Assembly (NCBI RefSeq): GCF_037042905.1
Contig: NC_087253.1
Coordinates: forward strand, 15,545,501 to 15,609,500
Length of the DNA: 64,000 nt
Source of the DNA: Lytechinus pictus
Taxonomy: Eukaryota; Echinodermata; Echinoidea; Temnopleuroida; Toxopneustidae
Direction of reading: 5' to 3'
The position numbers and the translations under genes are program-made. This document shows, piece by piece, positions 13,201-24,060 of the stretch (positions within the stretch are counted from its first letter, which is position 1; the number at the start of each line of letters is the position of its first letter). Under the pieces are notes generated by a model that saw only the letters and a list, made by a program, of their open reading frames with translations, made no database searches and was not told where the DNA came from.

Positions 13201-13949
13201 TTGGCCGAATTGGGGGTATCTGTTGAATTACCATCATAACTTTGAAAGTTTATGGATCTGATTCATGAAACTTGGACATAATAGTAATCAAGTACTAGTA
13301 TAACTGAACATCCTGTGCAAGTTTCAGGTCACATGATCAAGGTCAAAGGTCATTTAGGGTCAATGAACTTTGGCCAAATTGGGGTATTTGTTGAATTACA
13401 GCCATAAATTTGAAAGTGTGTTGGTCTAGTTCATAAAACTTGGACATAATAGTAATCAAGTATCACTGAACATCCTGTGCGAGTTTCAGGTCACATGATC
13501 AAGGTCAAAGGTCATGTAAGGTCAAAGAACTTTGGCCACGTTGGGGGTATTTGTTGAATTGCCATCATATCTCTATAAGTGTATTGGTCTAGTTCATAAA
13601 ACGTGGAAATAAGAGTAACCAAGTATCACTGAACATCTTGTGCGAGTTATAGTAGTTTTCAAAATCAGCACTGCTGCTATATTGAATCGCGTGATGCAGG
13701 TGAGACGGCCAGAGGCATTCCACTTGTTCTTTTATTACTTTGCATCAACTGGTTGAAATAACGCGAGTCTCTTTCACCACATTCATACAAGGAGGCACGA
13801 GATCGAACCTTAACACCTTCATTAACATAACTATAAATTTCCCTTAATTTCTCTTTTGTATTTTCTAGTTTCTCTAAAGTATTTGCATCAGTACGATCTT
13901 TCAATTGTTCTTCTAAAAACTGTATTTCTCTTTCTAAATCCGTTTTCAT
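10263..13949 (-). pseudogene. L1/Tx1-like LINE ORF2 reverse transcriptase, broken
   Basis: The largest open piece is 10263-12362 (699 codons). It carries NYRPISLLNVDYKILTKIL, the catalytic AIDFEKAFDSL box, RGVRQGDPLSPYLF and LYADDMTVF. A C-terminal Cys/His cluster (CSFCEKEEE...EHLFYTC) is typical of L1/Tx1 ORF2. Upstream pieces follow: 12328-12528 (SPGNDGLSSEFYYTFWPDIG), then 12583-12770, and 13720-13980 with VRSRASLYECGERDSRYFNQ. Lesions are a frameshift near 12345-12360, an in-frame TGA at about 12583, and interruption by a DNA element. The endonuclease domain is missing because of 5' truncation. It is not functional. Confidence 0.9.
12766..13724. mobile_element. Non-autonomous DNA element with receptor-like motif tandem repeats, copy 1
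   Basis: It interrupts the LINE ORF. Sub-terminal 13-bp inverted repeats, GTCTCACCTGCAT near 12767 and ATGCAGGTGAGAC near 13692, flank the body. A GGCGACGGCGGCGG segment follows the left end. The interior has four or more tandem units of about 170 bp, each with AGGTCAAAGGTCA, GGGTCAATGAACT and TTGGCC. The right end continues through CCAGAGGCATTCCACTTGTT, shared with a second copy that ends at 38132. It has no coding capacity. Exact termini are uncertain by several bases. Confidence 0.85.
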
Positions 13950-13986
13950 TTTCCTTCTTTTATCAGCTAATTTTTTCGAAACAATA

Positions 13987-14279
13987 GATAACGATAGATA
14001 TCGATATATAGAGATATATATCGATCATCAACCTACATCTGCCGCCTCAGTCGGTGGTGGATCTAGTTAGTACATACTACCACGTTGTGTATGAACAAAC
14101 TGGCTTTGAACTTTTCCTGGACAACACCTATATGGCTATACAGGCTTAATATACTGTATGTTTGTATACCAGGATGTGAAATTCGATGACGTCGATATTG
14201 TTGTACGAAGTTGAACCACACTTTATCCTTATTTCAGTACATCTAACTTGCTTCTGCCTTCTTGGAATATCAAAGAACC
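13987..14279 (+). promoter_or_regulatory. Upstream/5' leader of fucosyltransferase copy 1, with likely 3' splice site
   Basis: Contains short GATA/ATAG-rich repeats at 13986-14030. A pyrimidine-rich tract ending in CTTATTTCAG at about 14227-14236 looks like a splice acceptor 43 bases before the ATG. This suggests a 5' UTR intron with the whole ORF in the last exon. The same site is at about 28789-28798 in copy B. This is an inference from sequence only. Confidence 0.5.
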
Positions 14280-15536
14280 ATGGTGACGAAAAATGGTAAG
14301 CCGATAATATCACTTTGCTTGGCAATACTTTCTGGTTTTCTAATCGCCGGACTATTAAGATTCGATCTTGCTCGCTTCTCGGCAGCGAATAACTTAAGAC
14401 ACCCCCTAATTGCTCATTACATGTCAGAAACAAACGCGGAAGAGGATGGAATTAATGAAAACTCACCAGAAGTTCATAGGGAAAGGTCTCCCCTATTTCA
14501 AAATAGAGCTGGACATTCGAAAGAAAGATTACCTTGCTACCGTCAGATCCAAGTATGGAGGGGCAAAAGTCGCCCTTCAACGCCGATAAAAACAGAATGC
14601 CCAGGTCTGAAGTGTGGGATAAGTTTTGTTCAGGACACAAGTTATGAGACTTTGGAGAACAGTGATGCAGTAGTTTTCTTTCATAGATCGCACTGGGATT
14701 GGACAGAGATGCAGAGTAGACGGCCACCAAATCAAGCTTGGGTTTTTTATTCTTTAGAGAGTCCTCTGCACACGGGGGAAAACTCAATTCCACCTGTTGA
14801 ACTTGATCGTATATACAACTTTACGATGTCGTATAGGCCGTCGTCAACGATTCATAGTCCGTATGGTCTTTACGATAAATCAATACCACAAATATCATCA
14901 GGTGAAAGTCGGAATTGGGCAAAGGAAAAAAGCTCTTTGGTAGCATGGGCTGCATCCAATTGCGGTGTAGCATCCTGGCGCCGTCATGATTTTGTAAAAA
15001 CACTTGCAAATCACGTCAGAGTCGATATGTATGGTCCTTGTGGAACATTGGCTTGCGACAGATATTCAGACGATTGCTGGAATAAAATCAAGGCTCACAA
15101 ATTTTATCTAGCAGTGGAGAACAGCGAATGCAGGGACTACATCACGGAGAAATTCTGGTATAACGCGCTCATGCGTGACATTGTACCCATCGTTTATGGT
15201 CCACCGAGGGAAGATTATGAGCGCGTAGCGCCACCAAATTCTTTCATACATTTACAAGACTTCAGTAGCTTTCATGAACTGGCAGATTATATTAATCTTC
15301 TAGATTCCAATGATACCTTGTACAATTCATATTTTGAATGGAAAAAACATGGTTTGGTTAGAAGAGTAGGGGTAAATTTTGCTCTAAATCCACCATTTCT
15401 GTGTAAATTGGTCTCGAAGATAATTGATCATGAACAAAAACTACAGGGTTTTCACCAGGAAGAAGTGCACCCTTCAATCCACGATTATTGGTCAACTTCG
15501 TGCCACAAACCGACTGGATTTCCTCATGATTTTTAA
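14280..15536 (+). CDS. Alpha-1,3-fucosyltransferase (GT10), copy A
   Basis: The enzyme transfers fucose from GDP-fucose to N-acetylglucosamine-containing glycans in the Golgi. The 418-aa protein is a type II membrane protein: a short cytosolic tail, one signal-anchor at about residues 8-27, a stem to about 85, then the GT10 catalytic domain. Family landmarks are VVFFHRSHWDW (131-141), AWVFYSLESP (153-162), YNFTMSYRPSS (179-189), DMYGPCG (249-255) and the hallmark FYLAVENSECRDYITEKFW (275-293). N-glycosylation sequons are at N180 and N344. Length fits the family. The ATG at 14280 has a strong context (ACCATGG); an upstream in-frame TTG is not used here. The stop is followed directly by AAAATATG. 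Substrate specificity cannot be told from sequence. Confidence 0.95.
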   Translation: MVTKNGKPIISLCLAILSGFLIAGLLRFDLARFSAANNLRHPLIAHYMSETNAEEDGINENSPEVHRERSPLFQNRAGHSKERLPCYRQIQVWRGKSRPSTPIKTECPGLKCGISFVQDTSYETLENSDAVVFFHRSHWDWTEMQSRRPPNQAWVFYSLESPLHTGENSIPPVELDRIYNFTMSYRPSSTIHSPYGLYDKSIPQISSGESRNWAKEKSSLVAWAASNCGVASWRRHDFVKTLANHVRVDMYGPCGTLACDRYSDDCWNKIKAHKFYLAVENSECRDYITEKFWYNALMRDIVPIVYGPPREDYERVAPPNSFIHLQDFSSFHELADYINLLDSNDTLYNSYFEWKKHGLVRRVGVNFALNPPFLCKLVSKIIDHEQKLQGFHQEEVHPSIHDYWSTSCHKPTGFPHDF

Positions 15537-17345
15537 AATATGTAGAACATAATACTATCAATGGTAATGTCGCTTATGATGGTGATTTGTGCTTATGGCG
15601 ACACTGACGACGGTGATGATGAAGCAATGAAATGTCGATCACTTTCCTTTTTTTTTACAAAGGGTGGCCACCTAACGTATTAGTTGTAGCTTCAGCAAGA
15701 AATAGAAAGTTTCCGCACCGGGAAACAGAACGCACCCATGAACATAAAAACTGCATGTATAGAAAATGCCCGTCAAATGACAATAAACAGCTGTGAGGTC
15801 ATTGTCGAAAATTTGGCGAACCGGAGCAGCAGATCGTCGTAAGCTTCAAAGCCGACGAAAAATTGCAAATATTTCGTTTGTCCAGACTCCACCACGAAAC
15901 CGCTGTTTTGATTTACCGATTTTGCGTGTTTTCTAGTAAAAATAATATCCTAAAATAGTATCATAAGCATAAAACATATCTTTTCTTAAGCATAACATTT
16001 GAACTAGGAACACAATTCACAAGATATGATTTTATAAGGTTTTGTCTACAATACCCGATTACATTGTAATTTTAAAATACTTTGATAAATTTATTGAATG
16101 TTATAGGGGATAATCTGAATTTAATTTATACATGATTATTGTAAGATGTGAAAATATTTATTATCCTGATATTTTTTTATCCATCATCTCATTATACTGT
16201 ATATTGACCTGATGTTTCAATAGTATGCATATGCAGATGTCACAAAACCTTTATCATTGATGATTAGATTTCTGCATTATTGTTCAGTATTGTTCAAATT
16301 TATTATATTATCTTTAAAACGTCTGTACATAAATAGTATATGCTCCGAATGTATATTTTGTTTTCCCGGCATTAATCTTCCACCAATTATCTTACTTAGT
16401 TTATGGTAGTGCAGTAAGATAAGGATTATCCAGTATGGTAGCTTCAAATCATTTTTATTTGAGCTGTATTAGCACAGCATACTTACCTGTTTATGGATCT
16501 TATATACTTTTTACAATCAAATAATAGCTTTTTTCATTGGCATCGATCAGTGTTATCTGGTCATCGCAGTGCTTTTCCCGCTGAGATTTATTAATGCACA
16601 TGCTGAATTCCTGCATACATTAACAGATAATGAACATGGATAATGAACCTTTTCGTACTTGTGATCGGTTCTTTTTAATTTTTTTTCCTACATATTTCTT
16701 TGTTATATTCAGATCCTTTACATATGCTATTTTTTGTTATACGTATTCATAATACACATTGCATGCATCGTGTGTTGCTGGGTTGAGTGAATCTTAATGT
16801 TCATGATGTTTGCCTAACCTAGTATTTGAACCCATTTGGACCAAGGGTTTTGTCGGTTGAGTGGATGATCATTGATCAAACTTGTAAAAAAAGAAAAGAA
16901 AAGAAAATCAACACATTGCAAAAGTGGTTCATTAAATTCCTATTGCTGATGTTTTTATTTATTTTTTTAAAGCACATGTGCCTACAAATGTAAAATCGTT
17001 TCTATGGATAAATTTCATTCATACTACTGGCCTGGTAAACATATCTGGCCCAGGCTACTCTTAGTAAACCTAATTTTATCTTGATGTGAGTAAAACATTA
17101 GTAAAGCAGTTATGTCACGCTGATTTGTTTTGACTCAATTTTCTTCTTCTTTAACGATTAGAATCGAGAAGATGTATTTTAACAGCTTAGTCAGATGGAC
17201 AGTTCTTAATTCGGTTAAACACAAATGCCGTCAAATTATTATTCTTAACAATGATTTTTTTGTATATGCAATGATTGTCATTGATCCATAGTCATGATAA
17301 CTGAGTAGCGCATGTGTTCTTATATTACTTGCAAAATGCTTACTG
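15537..17345. other. 3' flank and gene-free DNA
   Basis: 15537-16209 is shared with copy B and probably holds the 3' UTR. After 16209 the copies diverge. 16210-17345 is AT-rich with short T and A runs, and I see no ORF, RNA or repeat that I can name. Confidence 0.55.
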
Positions 17346-17348
17346 TGG

Positions 17349-17700
17349 AAGCGCCGTGGTGTAGCGGTTCTGACTCACGCCTTGTAATCAGAGGGTCGTG
17401 TGTTCGAATCCCACCATGGCCTAGCGTCCTATGGCAAGGCGTCAATCCACAATTTGCCACTCTCCACCCAGGTGTTAAATGGGTACCCGATAGGATGCGA
17501 AAGCCTATGTAGTATGCCTATCAATTGAGTCTTGGAACTCTTGTTGGAATGCTCCCCAGGGAGTGGAGAAGGTGCATACATTGTATGCGGGCATGCAAGG
17601 ATCCGATGACCGGGGTAATAATATATCTGTAAAGCGCTTAGAGACGTCGTTCAGATGTGTTAAGCGCTATATAAATGCGGAATATTATTATTATTATTAC
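17349..17700 (+). mobile_element. tRNA-derived SINE
   Basis: The head (about 17351-17421) is tRNA-like: acceptor-like ends GCCGTGG and CCATGGC, an A-box-like TGGTGTAGCGG, CTTGTAA at the anticodon position, and a B box within GTGTTCGAATCCC. Pol III would transcribe it. The body contains CCACCCAGGTGTTAAATGGG and TGCTCCCCAGGGAG. The tail reads TAAGCGCTATATAAATGCGG followed by an ATT repeat. The anticodon stem does not pair well, so this is a retroposon and not a working tRNA. Confidence 0.85.
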
Positions 17701-18811
17701 TTCGATCATGTTTATACAGTCGTGTTTATCCCACAAATAAAAATACTTGCCACGATTAAACGTTGGATTATTCTGGCACTCGTTCATTTCAAAATTATTG
17801 TTTCTTTCTATAAGGTCACAGTGTACGTATTGTAAGTAACACTTCTATATTTTCTGTGCGGATAGCTTAATGTTTTTTTTTTTTTTTTTGGGGGGGAGGG
17901 GTTGGCGCGAATCTATGTGGCTTTTGATATTGACTTACGTTCATGTACGCGTAAACTTATTATCAATTTGAAAGAATACATCCTCAATCTGTATATTTAT
18001 CCTTTTTCGTTTGTCCTTAGTGGTGCGAATGAAATATCTTCCAAGTTATCTAAATAAGGGTCGTTTTATCAGTATAGTAGTATTTGCTACTTTGTAGAAA
18101 ATATTGCCATTTTTTCCCTCATTAGAATGAATTTGTTACAAGTATATTCGATGATTTATACCTCTATTCTATCAAAATTGCTCATTATACAAGTTCTTGT
18201 TATCAGCTCGAATGCTGATTATTCTTTCATATGATGTTCCAGCCAACATGCCATTAGAAACAGCGCACCAGATTTTCACAATGGTACTGAAGATTTAATC
18301 CTGTAATCCTATAATACTCTTGACCTTAATACAATTACTACTAATACCCCTCTTCTATTGTGTTTCTGGTAATATTATAATCCCCTCCAAGTAGTGTACT
18401 AAGCCAAACAGTTATATGCAAATAAGCTTGTGATGTGGGGGGGGGGGGGGCATGCATACAATCCTTCAATGTGTGTTACAATGAGTTTTCCTAATTGGTG
18501 AAATAAAATGAACTACATAATTTGTAGGGAGGATGTAATGGAATTGAATACCTTCATTGATTTGTCATCATTATCAACCAATGGAGTTATTTACATGATT
18601 GACCCCAGATAGTTTACCTCTTGATCTTCCCTCTTCTATATTTAGTTCATAGATTTTATATTTTAAATGGATTCTGCATTTTATATCTTCAAGAAGAATA
18701 TATTTTCCTTAAATACTTTAAACAGTGAATGTGATGATAACAAATATCTGGATATAAGCAAACTTCTTTTAGTTTCATATTTAACAGTAAACATGCACTC
18801 TGTGTATTCAT
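17701..18811. other. No gene recognised
   Basis: AT-rich, with a T run and G tract at 17871-17897 and a G tract near 18438-18449. No supported gene. Confidence 0.5.
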
Positions 18812-18956
18812 CAGGGGCCGCCGAAGTGGGGGGCTGGGGGGCTATAGCCCCCAACTTTTTTTTCCAAAACTGTGTACAAAAATGTAAAAATGAACATAGG
18901 ATTGTGATTTTTTTGCATGGTCAGCCCCCCACTTTGAAACCGTTCCGCGGCCCCTG
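18812..18956. mobile_element. 145-bp MITE, CAGGGGCCG ends, 5-bp TTCAT target duplication
   Basis: It starts CAGGGGCCGCCGAAG and ends TTCCGCGGCCCCTG, which are inverted repeats. It is flanked on both sides by TTCAT (18807-18811 and 18957-18961). Sub-terminal GGGGGCTGGGGGGC and CAGCCCCCC stretches also pair. The CAG...CTG ends with 5-bp duplication suit a hAT-like non-autonomous element. Confidence 0.8.
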
Positions 18957-19092
18957 TTCATAATAATAATTTATAGCATTTATGAGGCCCGGTATGAGGC
19001 ACAAATTAACTTTGCCTATTCAACAGTGCAATATATATGCAAGTATAGTTATAATTCACATATACATGTATTATTCATACATGTAGTTATAA

Positions 19093-20040
19093 TTTCATTT
19101 CATTTCATTTCGTTTATTTCCATTTTCAACAATTACAGTTTATTTTGTACATTTTAACATATAAATAACAAAACATATTTCAAGTATTCCTGTACAAAAA
19201 TTATATTCAAGATTATTACATATCAGGTTGGAAATGGAGGAGGCTGCTAAAAAGCGGAGCATGTAGAGTGCAGCCTCCTAATAAATATTCTTGTAGTTAT
19301 ATATAAAAATCTAAATAACAACTATAGAGCATGAACCAGTTAAATTAAAAGGAAATAGGGGAAATTAAAATAGAAAAAGGAAATAAGAAAAAGAGAGATT
19401 ACAGGTCTCCAGAATCCAGCCCCAGCACTCACAGACGGACCTCTTTGATCAACAGGAAAACGAAAGAGATGGAAAAGCGTACGTGACATGATAATCATGT
19501 TTGATTTTAAAAAAAATACAAGAGTTTGAGTGATGAAGAGTTAAATTCAATGGTTATCTTGGAGAAATTTTTTGAACTTATATTTGAAAGAAGGCTTGGT
19601 GATTCTTTGATGTTTTTATTAATAGTTCCCCAGAGTTTAGGGCCTTCAAAAGTAAAAATAGATTTTGCAAGGATGGTCCGGGGTAGTGGTAAATGGAATT
19701 CATCTGATTGACGTGTGTGATATTTGTGAAGAGTTTTGTTTTTGTTAAATGAAGAATTAAATATGAATGGTAACATATTATTGTTTAACTGATACATGAA
19801 TTGACCTAAGTTATATTGGTACAGTGTTTTTATTTTTAGAACGTTATTGTTAAAAAATAACTCATCTGTGTGAGATCTCCAGGACAAGTTGAAAATAACA
19901 CGCAATGCCTTCTTTTGTAAAAGTAATATTCTATCAAGGTAGGTTGAGTGTGTATTTCCCCAAATAATAAGCTGTGGTCCTATACTAAAATAAATGTCAA
20001 TGTAAACAAAACTAACTGAAATGACATTTAGCATCCCCTC
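19093..20040 (-). mobile_element. 5'-truncated LINE with (GAAAT)n tail
   Basis: On the minus strand the fragment ends in repeated GAAAT (ATTTCATTTCATTTC at 19093-19115 on plus) after an AT-rich 3' UTR. It contains the C-terminal part of an RT ORF at 19507-20034. Confidence 0.75.
19507..20034 (-). pseudogene. LINE reverse transcriptase C-terminal fragment
   Basis: About 170 codons on the minus strand with the post-RT region of invertebrate LINEs. The order is WGNTHSTYLDRILLLQKKAL, then NLGQFMYQLNNNMLPF, HKYHTRQSDEFHLPLPRT and FEGPKLWGTI. The catalytic RT motifs are absent, so it is a 5'-truncated dead copy. Confidence 0.8.
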
Positions 20041-20263
20041 ACCCTTCCAGTTCAGAAGTGAAGGTCATATAAAAATATTCACCAGATATGTGTATAATAC
20101 TTTGATCAACAAGTGTGTATCCACACAAGGACTAGCAGATACAAAGCTTGCCGTTTCGAGAGGGCCTTTAGTGCACAAGGAATCATAGGCTGCAAATTCA
20201 GACTTTTTAACTTGAGTGAAGGGTTTGCACAGCAGACTACACTTAGACCCCTATTATCATCCA

Positions 20264-20443
20264 CCATCTTAAAGGACAAGTCCAATACAACAAAATGATT
20301 GATATGAATAAAAAGAGAAAAATCCAACTCCCCTAACATTGAAAATCGCATTGAAATCAGATGTAAAATAAGAAAGTTATAACATAAAAAAACACTTTGG
20401 CCTACGTGCACATCCTGCATAGTCGATAGGCAAATAAGAGGAC
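20264..20443 (+). repeat. Dispersed TTAAAGGACAAGTCC repeat, left half
   Basis: It begins TTAAAGGACAAGTCCAATAC. The repeat resumes at 23112 (TGATGACATTATCCAGTCAC) after an inserted 2.66-kb block. The intact order of blocks can be seen in the copy at 31667. Confidence 0.75.
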
Positions 20444-21134
20444 CATAGGCGGATCCAGCTTTTGGCGAAAGGGGGGGGGGGCGCACTAACGAGCGGCGCA
20501 CATATTTTTGCACTTCACCGGCGCCATAAAAGAAAATGTTGAAAAAGGGGTAAAGTCTGACCCTATCAAATGCTCTTTTCAAAATGTAGGATTTCCAGTC
20601 ATGCCATTTTGCATGACCCACACGCAGATAATATTTCCGGGGGGGGGGGGGGGGCAAGACTCGAAAATTTGGTGCACATCTCACATTTGCACATTTTTCA
20701 TAGTTTTCATGAAATGTTAAGGAAAAAAATTGTTTTTCACAACAGCAGATCGCGAATGTGCCCCCCCCCTTCCCCCTTGCTGCGTACGACCATTCCCTGA
20801 AGTCCACTTCATATCTCATTATAACAGAAAAAATACATCAATTTAAACATATCATCTTTCTAAAACATATATAGAGAGAGATTGAAAAACTTATTAAAGA
20901 AAGAAACAAGCAAAAAGTAACACAAAATTATGCATGTTATGTGCGATTTCAAAATCTCGTGTATTAATCCTTTTATTGCGATGAGGCCAATACTTTTACT
21001 ATATGTATATATATATATACACAGGGGCGTCGATCCTTTTTTTAAGATTAGGGGGGCAAAATCATGAATCAACTTTCCAAAGGCGCTCGATATCACACAA
21101 AACAAACAAACTCACACAGACACACACACACATA

Positions 21135-21137
<3 letters not shown>

Positions 21138-21176
<39 letters not shown>
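21138..21176. repeat. (TA)n microsatellite
   Basis: An uninterrupted TA dinucleotide run after a (CA)n stretch. Confidence 0.95.
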
Positions 21177-21181
<5 letters not shown>

Positions 21182-21214
21182 GACTCATGAGATAGAAACA
21201 CATATCTCACCAAC

Positions 21215-21730
21215 AAATTAATGCGAAGCGCGAGCTGATTTTTTTTAGTATACTGACCTGAAAACAGGAAAAAGGTGCCTGTTTAGGACTGTTTGTAACT
21301 TATGAGGAGGATACATATCTCACTACACACGCAGATAATGCGAGTGCCGAGGGCGAGCTGAAATTTCTTTATATTCTGACCAGAAAGCTTGATATTCTAT
21401 GCATGTTTGGTACCAATGATTAAGATGGGTATCTATATAAAAAAAAAACAATAGATGCGAGCGCGAAGCGCGAGCTTAAAATTTTGATATTTCGATCTGA
21501 AAAAAATGACAGTTTAATGGACGTTTGTAATAAAGAACAAGATTATATCCAGCAAAAGATTATTGCAAATCGAAGCGGGAGTTCTTTTGACGTTTAGTCC
21601 TGAAAATGGGACATTTTATTCACCTACTTAATCATGAAAAGTATGGGGTTTTGCTACAGAAATGATGCGAGCGCGAAGCGCGAGCTGAAAATTTTTATAT
21701 CCCAATCTGAGAAGCGGATAATTTAAGCAC
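21215..21730. repeat. Tandem repeat, about 115 bp unit, with GCGAGCGCGAAGCGCGAGC core
   Basis: Cores occur near 21224, 21342, 21457, 21572 and 21666, so the spacing is about 95-118 bp. Each core is followed by an AAAATTTTTATAT-like stretch and a statement of CTGA. The same family, reversed, is at 36390-36740. Confidence 0.8.
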
Positions 21731-22139
21731 GATTTTAAATAAAGAACGAGTTGTGTAGCTCAATCTCAATATACGACTGGTTGCGTAATTATACACTCCT
21801 GGTACTAGCAACGGGTTTTAGCAAAGTTTTGGGCTAAAATATCGAATCATCTTCATAAAACACTATATAGAAGCTGTCTTAAACTAAAGGCCATAGAGGT
21901 GGCAAAATGTGGATTGTGTAAAGAAGAAAAGTGACTGACCTTCTTTTTATTAAATCATTGGAAAATAAGATCAAAATTAAAGGATTTGCACTACGCTTTT
22001 GTATGATTCTGGGATTTTTTAAATAAATTAAAGATTTCATGACATCTGTCATTCTGTGGGCAACTGCCCCGCCCAAGTCCACTCTGTAAGGGCATGCGAT
22101 AAGCTTTGTTATGACCATTCAACAATAAAATGTATAACC

Positions 22140-22870
22140 AGCTAGGTGCCGCTGATCATTCTTGACCGGCGCCGATCTAGATATGGTTGGCAATAGGCCC
22201 TTCTTCTTTATTCTACCGGCGCCTATTTATTGGAACCAGGGGACGCTGATTATTCTTGACTGGCGCCGATTTAGAACAAGTAGTGATGATTATTTTTACC
22301 GACGCCACGTAAGATTCAGGCAGCGGCAATTCATATTATTGACTGGCGCCGATTTAGAACCAGGAGGCGCCGATTATTCTTGACTGGCGCCGATTTTTAA
22401 CCAGGTGGTGCTGATTATTCTTGTCCGGCGCCGATTTAGATTTAGGTGGAGCTGATTATTCTTGATCGGCGCCGGTTAAGACTCTGGCAGCGCCGATTTA
22501 TAACCAGATGGCGCTGATTATTCTTGTCCGCGGCCCCGATTTAGATTTAGGTGGCGCTGATTATCCTTGATCGGCGCCGGTTAAGAACTCAGGCAGCGTC
22601 GAGTTTTCTGTACCGGCGCCGATTTATAACCAGATGGCGCCGATTATTTTTATCTGGTGCCGATTTAGATTTAGGTGGCGCAGATTATCCTTGATCGGCG
22701 CCGGTTAAGACTCTGGCAGTGCCTATTTTTTTCGACTGGCGCCGATTCATAACAAAATGGCGCTGATTATTCTTGTCCGGCGCCGATTTAGATTAAGGTG
22801 GCGCTGATTATTCTTGATTGGCGCCAGTTATATGCAGGCAGCGCACTGCTGATTATTTTTAACCGGCGAA
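22140..22870. repeat. GGCGCCGATT minisatellite
   Basis: More than a dozen degenerate units combining GGCGCCGATTTAGA, CAGGTGGCGCTGATTATTC and TTGACCGGCGCC. Unit length varies around 40-50 bp. GGCGCC is itself palindromic. It is non-coding. Confidence 0.9.
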
Positions 22871-23111
22871 GTTGTTGGGAAAAGGGTAGTTAAAAGAAAA
22901 GATAAGGAAGATATGATTGTGCTTTGCTGGGGGATAGTCTTTCATTACTGTTGCTAATATTATATCAGTGTATAATTTTTTCAAGCGGCGCCTTTTCTTT
23001 TCTTTTCTTTCCTTTATTTTTTTTTGAGCGGCGCCTTCGGTGCCGCTCAAATATTAGGGGGGGGGGGGGGGCGCGCCCCCTGCGCCCCCCCCTGGATCCG
23101 CCACTGAGGAC

Positions 23112-23320
23112 TGATGACATTATCCAGTCACTATTTCTTTGTATTTCCTTGTATGAAATACAAAATATTCGAAATATTCTCCCAATTGTTATGTTAACCA
23201 AAATTTCATATTCTTCTTACTTTACATTCATTTTACAATCATTGGTAGATAATGTAACTTGCTTTCTCTTGCCAAATTGGTACATGAATATTCTGCATTT
23301 CTATAATTATTGATCCCCAC
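23112..23320 (+). repeat. Dispersed TTAAAGGACAAGTCC repeat, right half
   Basis: Continuation of the repeat split at 20443: TGATGACATTATCCAGTCAC, then a TTTCTTTGTATTTCC block as in the copy at 31855. Confidence 0.6.
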
Positions 23321-23748
23321 CACTACCACCTAAGATGCAACATGTCAAATTACTGCAAAGACATAGATGCTTGTTATTCACTTCATCATATTTTTATTTA
23401 TCAATTTGTCGGTAAAGGAGTAAAAGGACGCGGGGAGATTACCCGAAGAAGCTCACATAATTTGTTTTTACTGGTAGACCCTTTACATTCATATGATGAA
23501 TTGAGTTGATGCAAAATCAACTGATTGTAATGAGTACAAAATCCTGTTAATAAACCTACTAGGTGAGGCTATTCTGGTAGATCATCCCGGGGGTGCCTGA
23601 GGATCTTGTCCATTTGGAGAAATCTTGCAAAGTATCAGAAGGTGCCTCCACCCCTTCCCCCAGTCTATTCAGGGTTAACAATGAAAGTGAAATTAGGAAT
23701 AACTTTGGTATCTTGCTTATATGCAATATAAATCAATTTCTATTTCAG

Positions 23749-24060
23749 GTACTTCAGTCACATGAACAGCAGCAGGAGCATAAACGGCAGCAACCACGCT
23801 GGAGATGTAACGACTGCATTGACCAACAACAACAGCAGCAGCAACAACAGCACTTATGAAATGAATCTAATTAAAACTCCTGCACAAAAGCCAATGAGGC
23901 AACAATTTTCAGACATTATTCATTTACAAAATGAGACATCATTTATTCATTCTTTTACAGGATAAAGAAAAGTTTTTTTTGAAAGTGTAAATTTGCAGGA
24001 ACACAATGAATGTTCCCTATGTATCTATTTATTGAAATAAATTTAACTTTGAAAAGGAAA
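23749..24060 (+). CDS. Possible terminal exon of an unidentified gene
   Basis: TTTCTATTTCAG at about 23737-23748 is a good splice acceptor. One downstream frame then runs through an N/S/T-rich stretch containing MNSSRSINGSNHAGD and TNNNSSSNNSTYEMNLIK to a stop at 23963-23965. An AATAAA lies near 24036. In another frame the CAG-rich part reads as poly-Q, so composition alone could keep it open. No family is recognised, and I find no companion exon. Low confidence. Confidence 0.25.

Larger units (their letters stand above)
9721..13986 (-). mobile_element. 5'-truncated L1/Tx1-like LINE inserted in copy A
   Basis: The element begins at its 3' end with a T8 run (poly-A on the minus strand) at 9721-9728. 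It ends with truncated coding sequence at about 13981. Copy B at 28529-28535 reads straight through the same site (TACATGTATATAG then ATAACGATAG), giving a natural empty site. Any target duplication is very short (about 3 bp, ATA). The internal 12766-13724 segment is a second, nested insertion. Confidence 0.9.
7225..16209 (+). repeat. Segmental duplication copy A
   Basis: This block matches 26010-30741 in direct orientation almost throughout. The shared content is an AT-rich flank, a 12-bp minisatellite, SINE-like and LINE-tail remnants, and the fucosyltransferase gene with its 3' flank. Homology begins around ATTACTCAATACTGCAATAA and ends around CATTATACTGTATATTGA. Copy A has 4266 extra bases (9721-13986), the LINE insertion. 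Without it the two copies are about 4.7 kb each. Confidence 0.95.
20444..23106. mobile_element. Insertion block with GGCGGATCCAG inverted ends and AGGAC target duplication
   Basis: The left end reads CATAGGCGGATCCAG and the right end CTGGATCCGCCACTG. The flanks are AGGAC at 20439-20443 and 23107-23111. It lies inside the dispersed repeat, whose two halves match an uninterrupted copy. Inside are G tracts, a (TA)n tract, a 115-bp tandem repeat and a GGCGCC minisatellite. There is no transposase. Some of the interior may be later insertions. Confidence 0.75.

Noticed and set aside
17349-17421. Functional tRNA-Thr gene
   Set aside because: The B box is good but the anticodon stem fails to pair, and a SINE body and tail follow directly.
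20106-20819. 237-codon minus-strand ORF
   Set aside because: Crosses the boundary between the dispersed repeat and the AGGAC-flanked insertion and includes G-run translations, so it cannot be an ancient gene.
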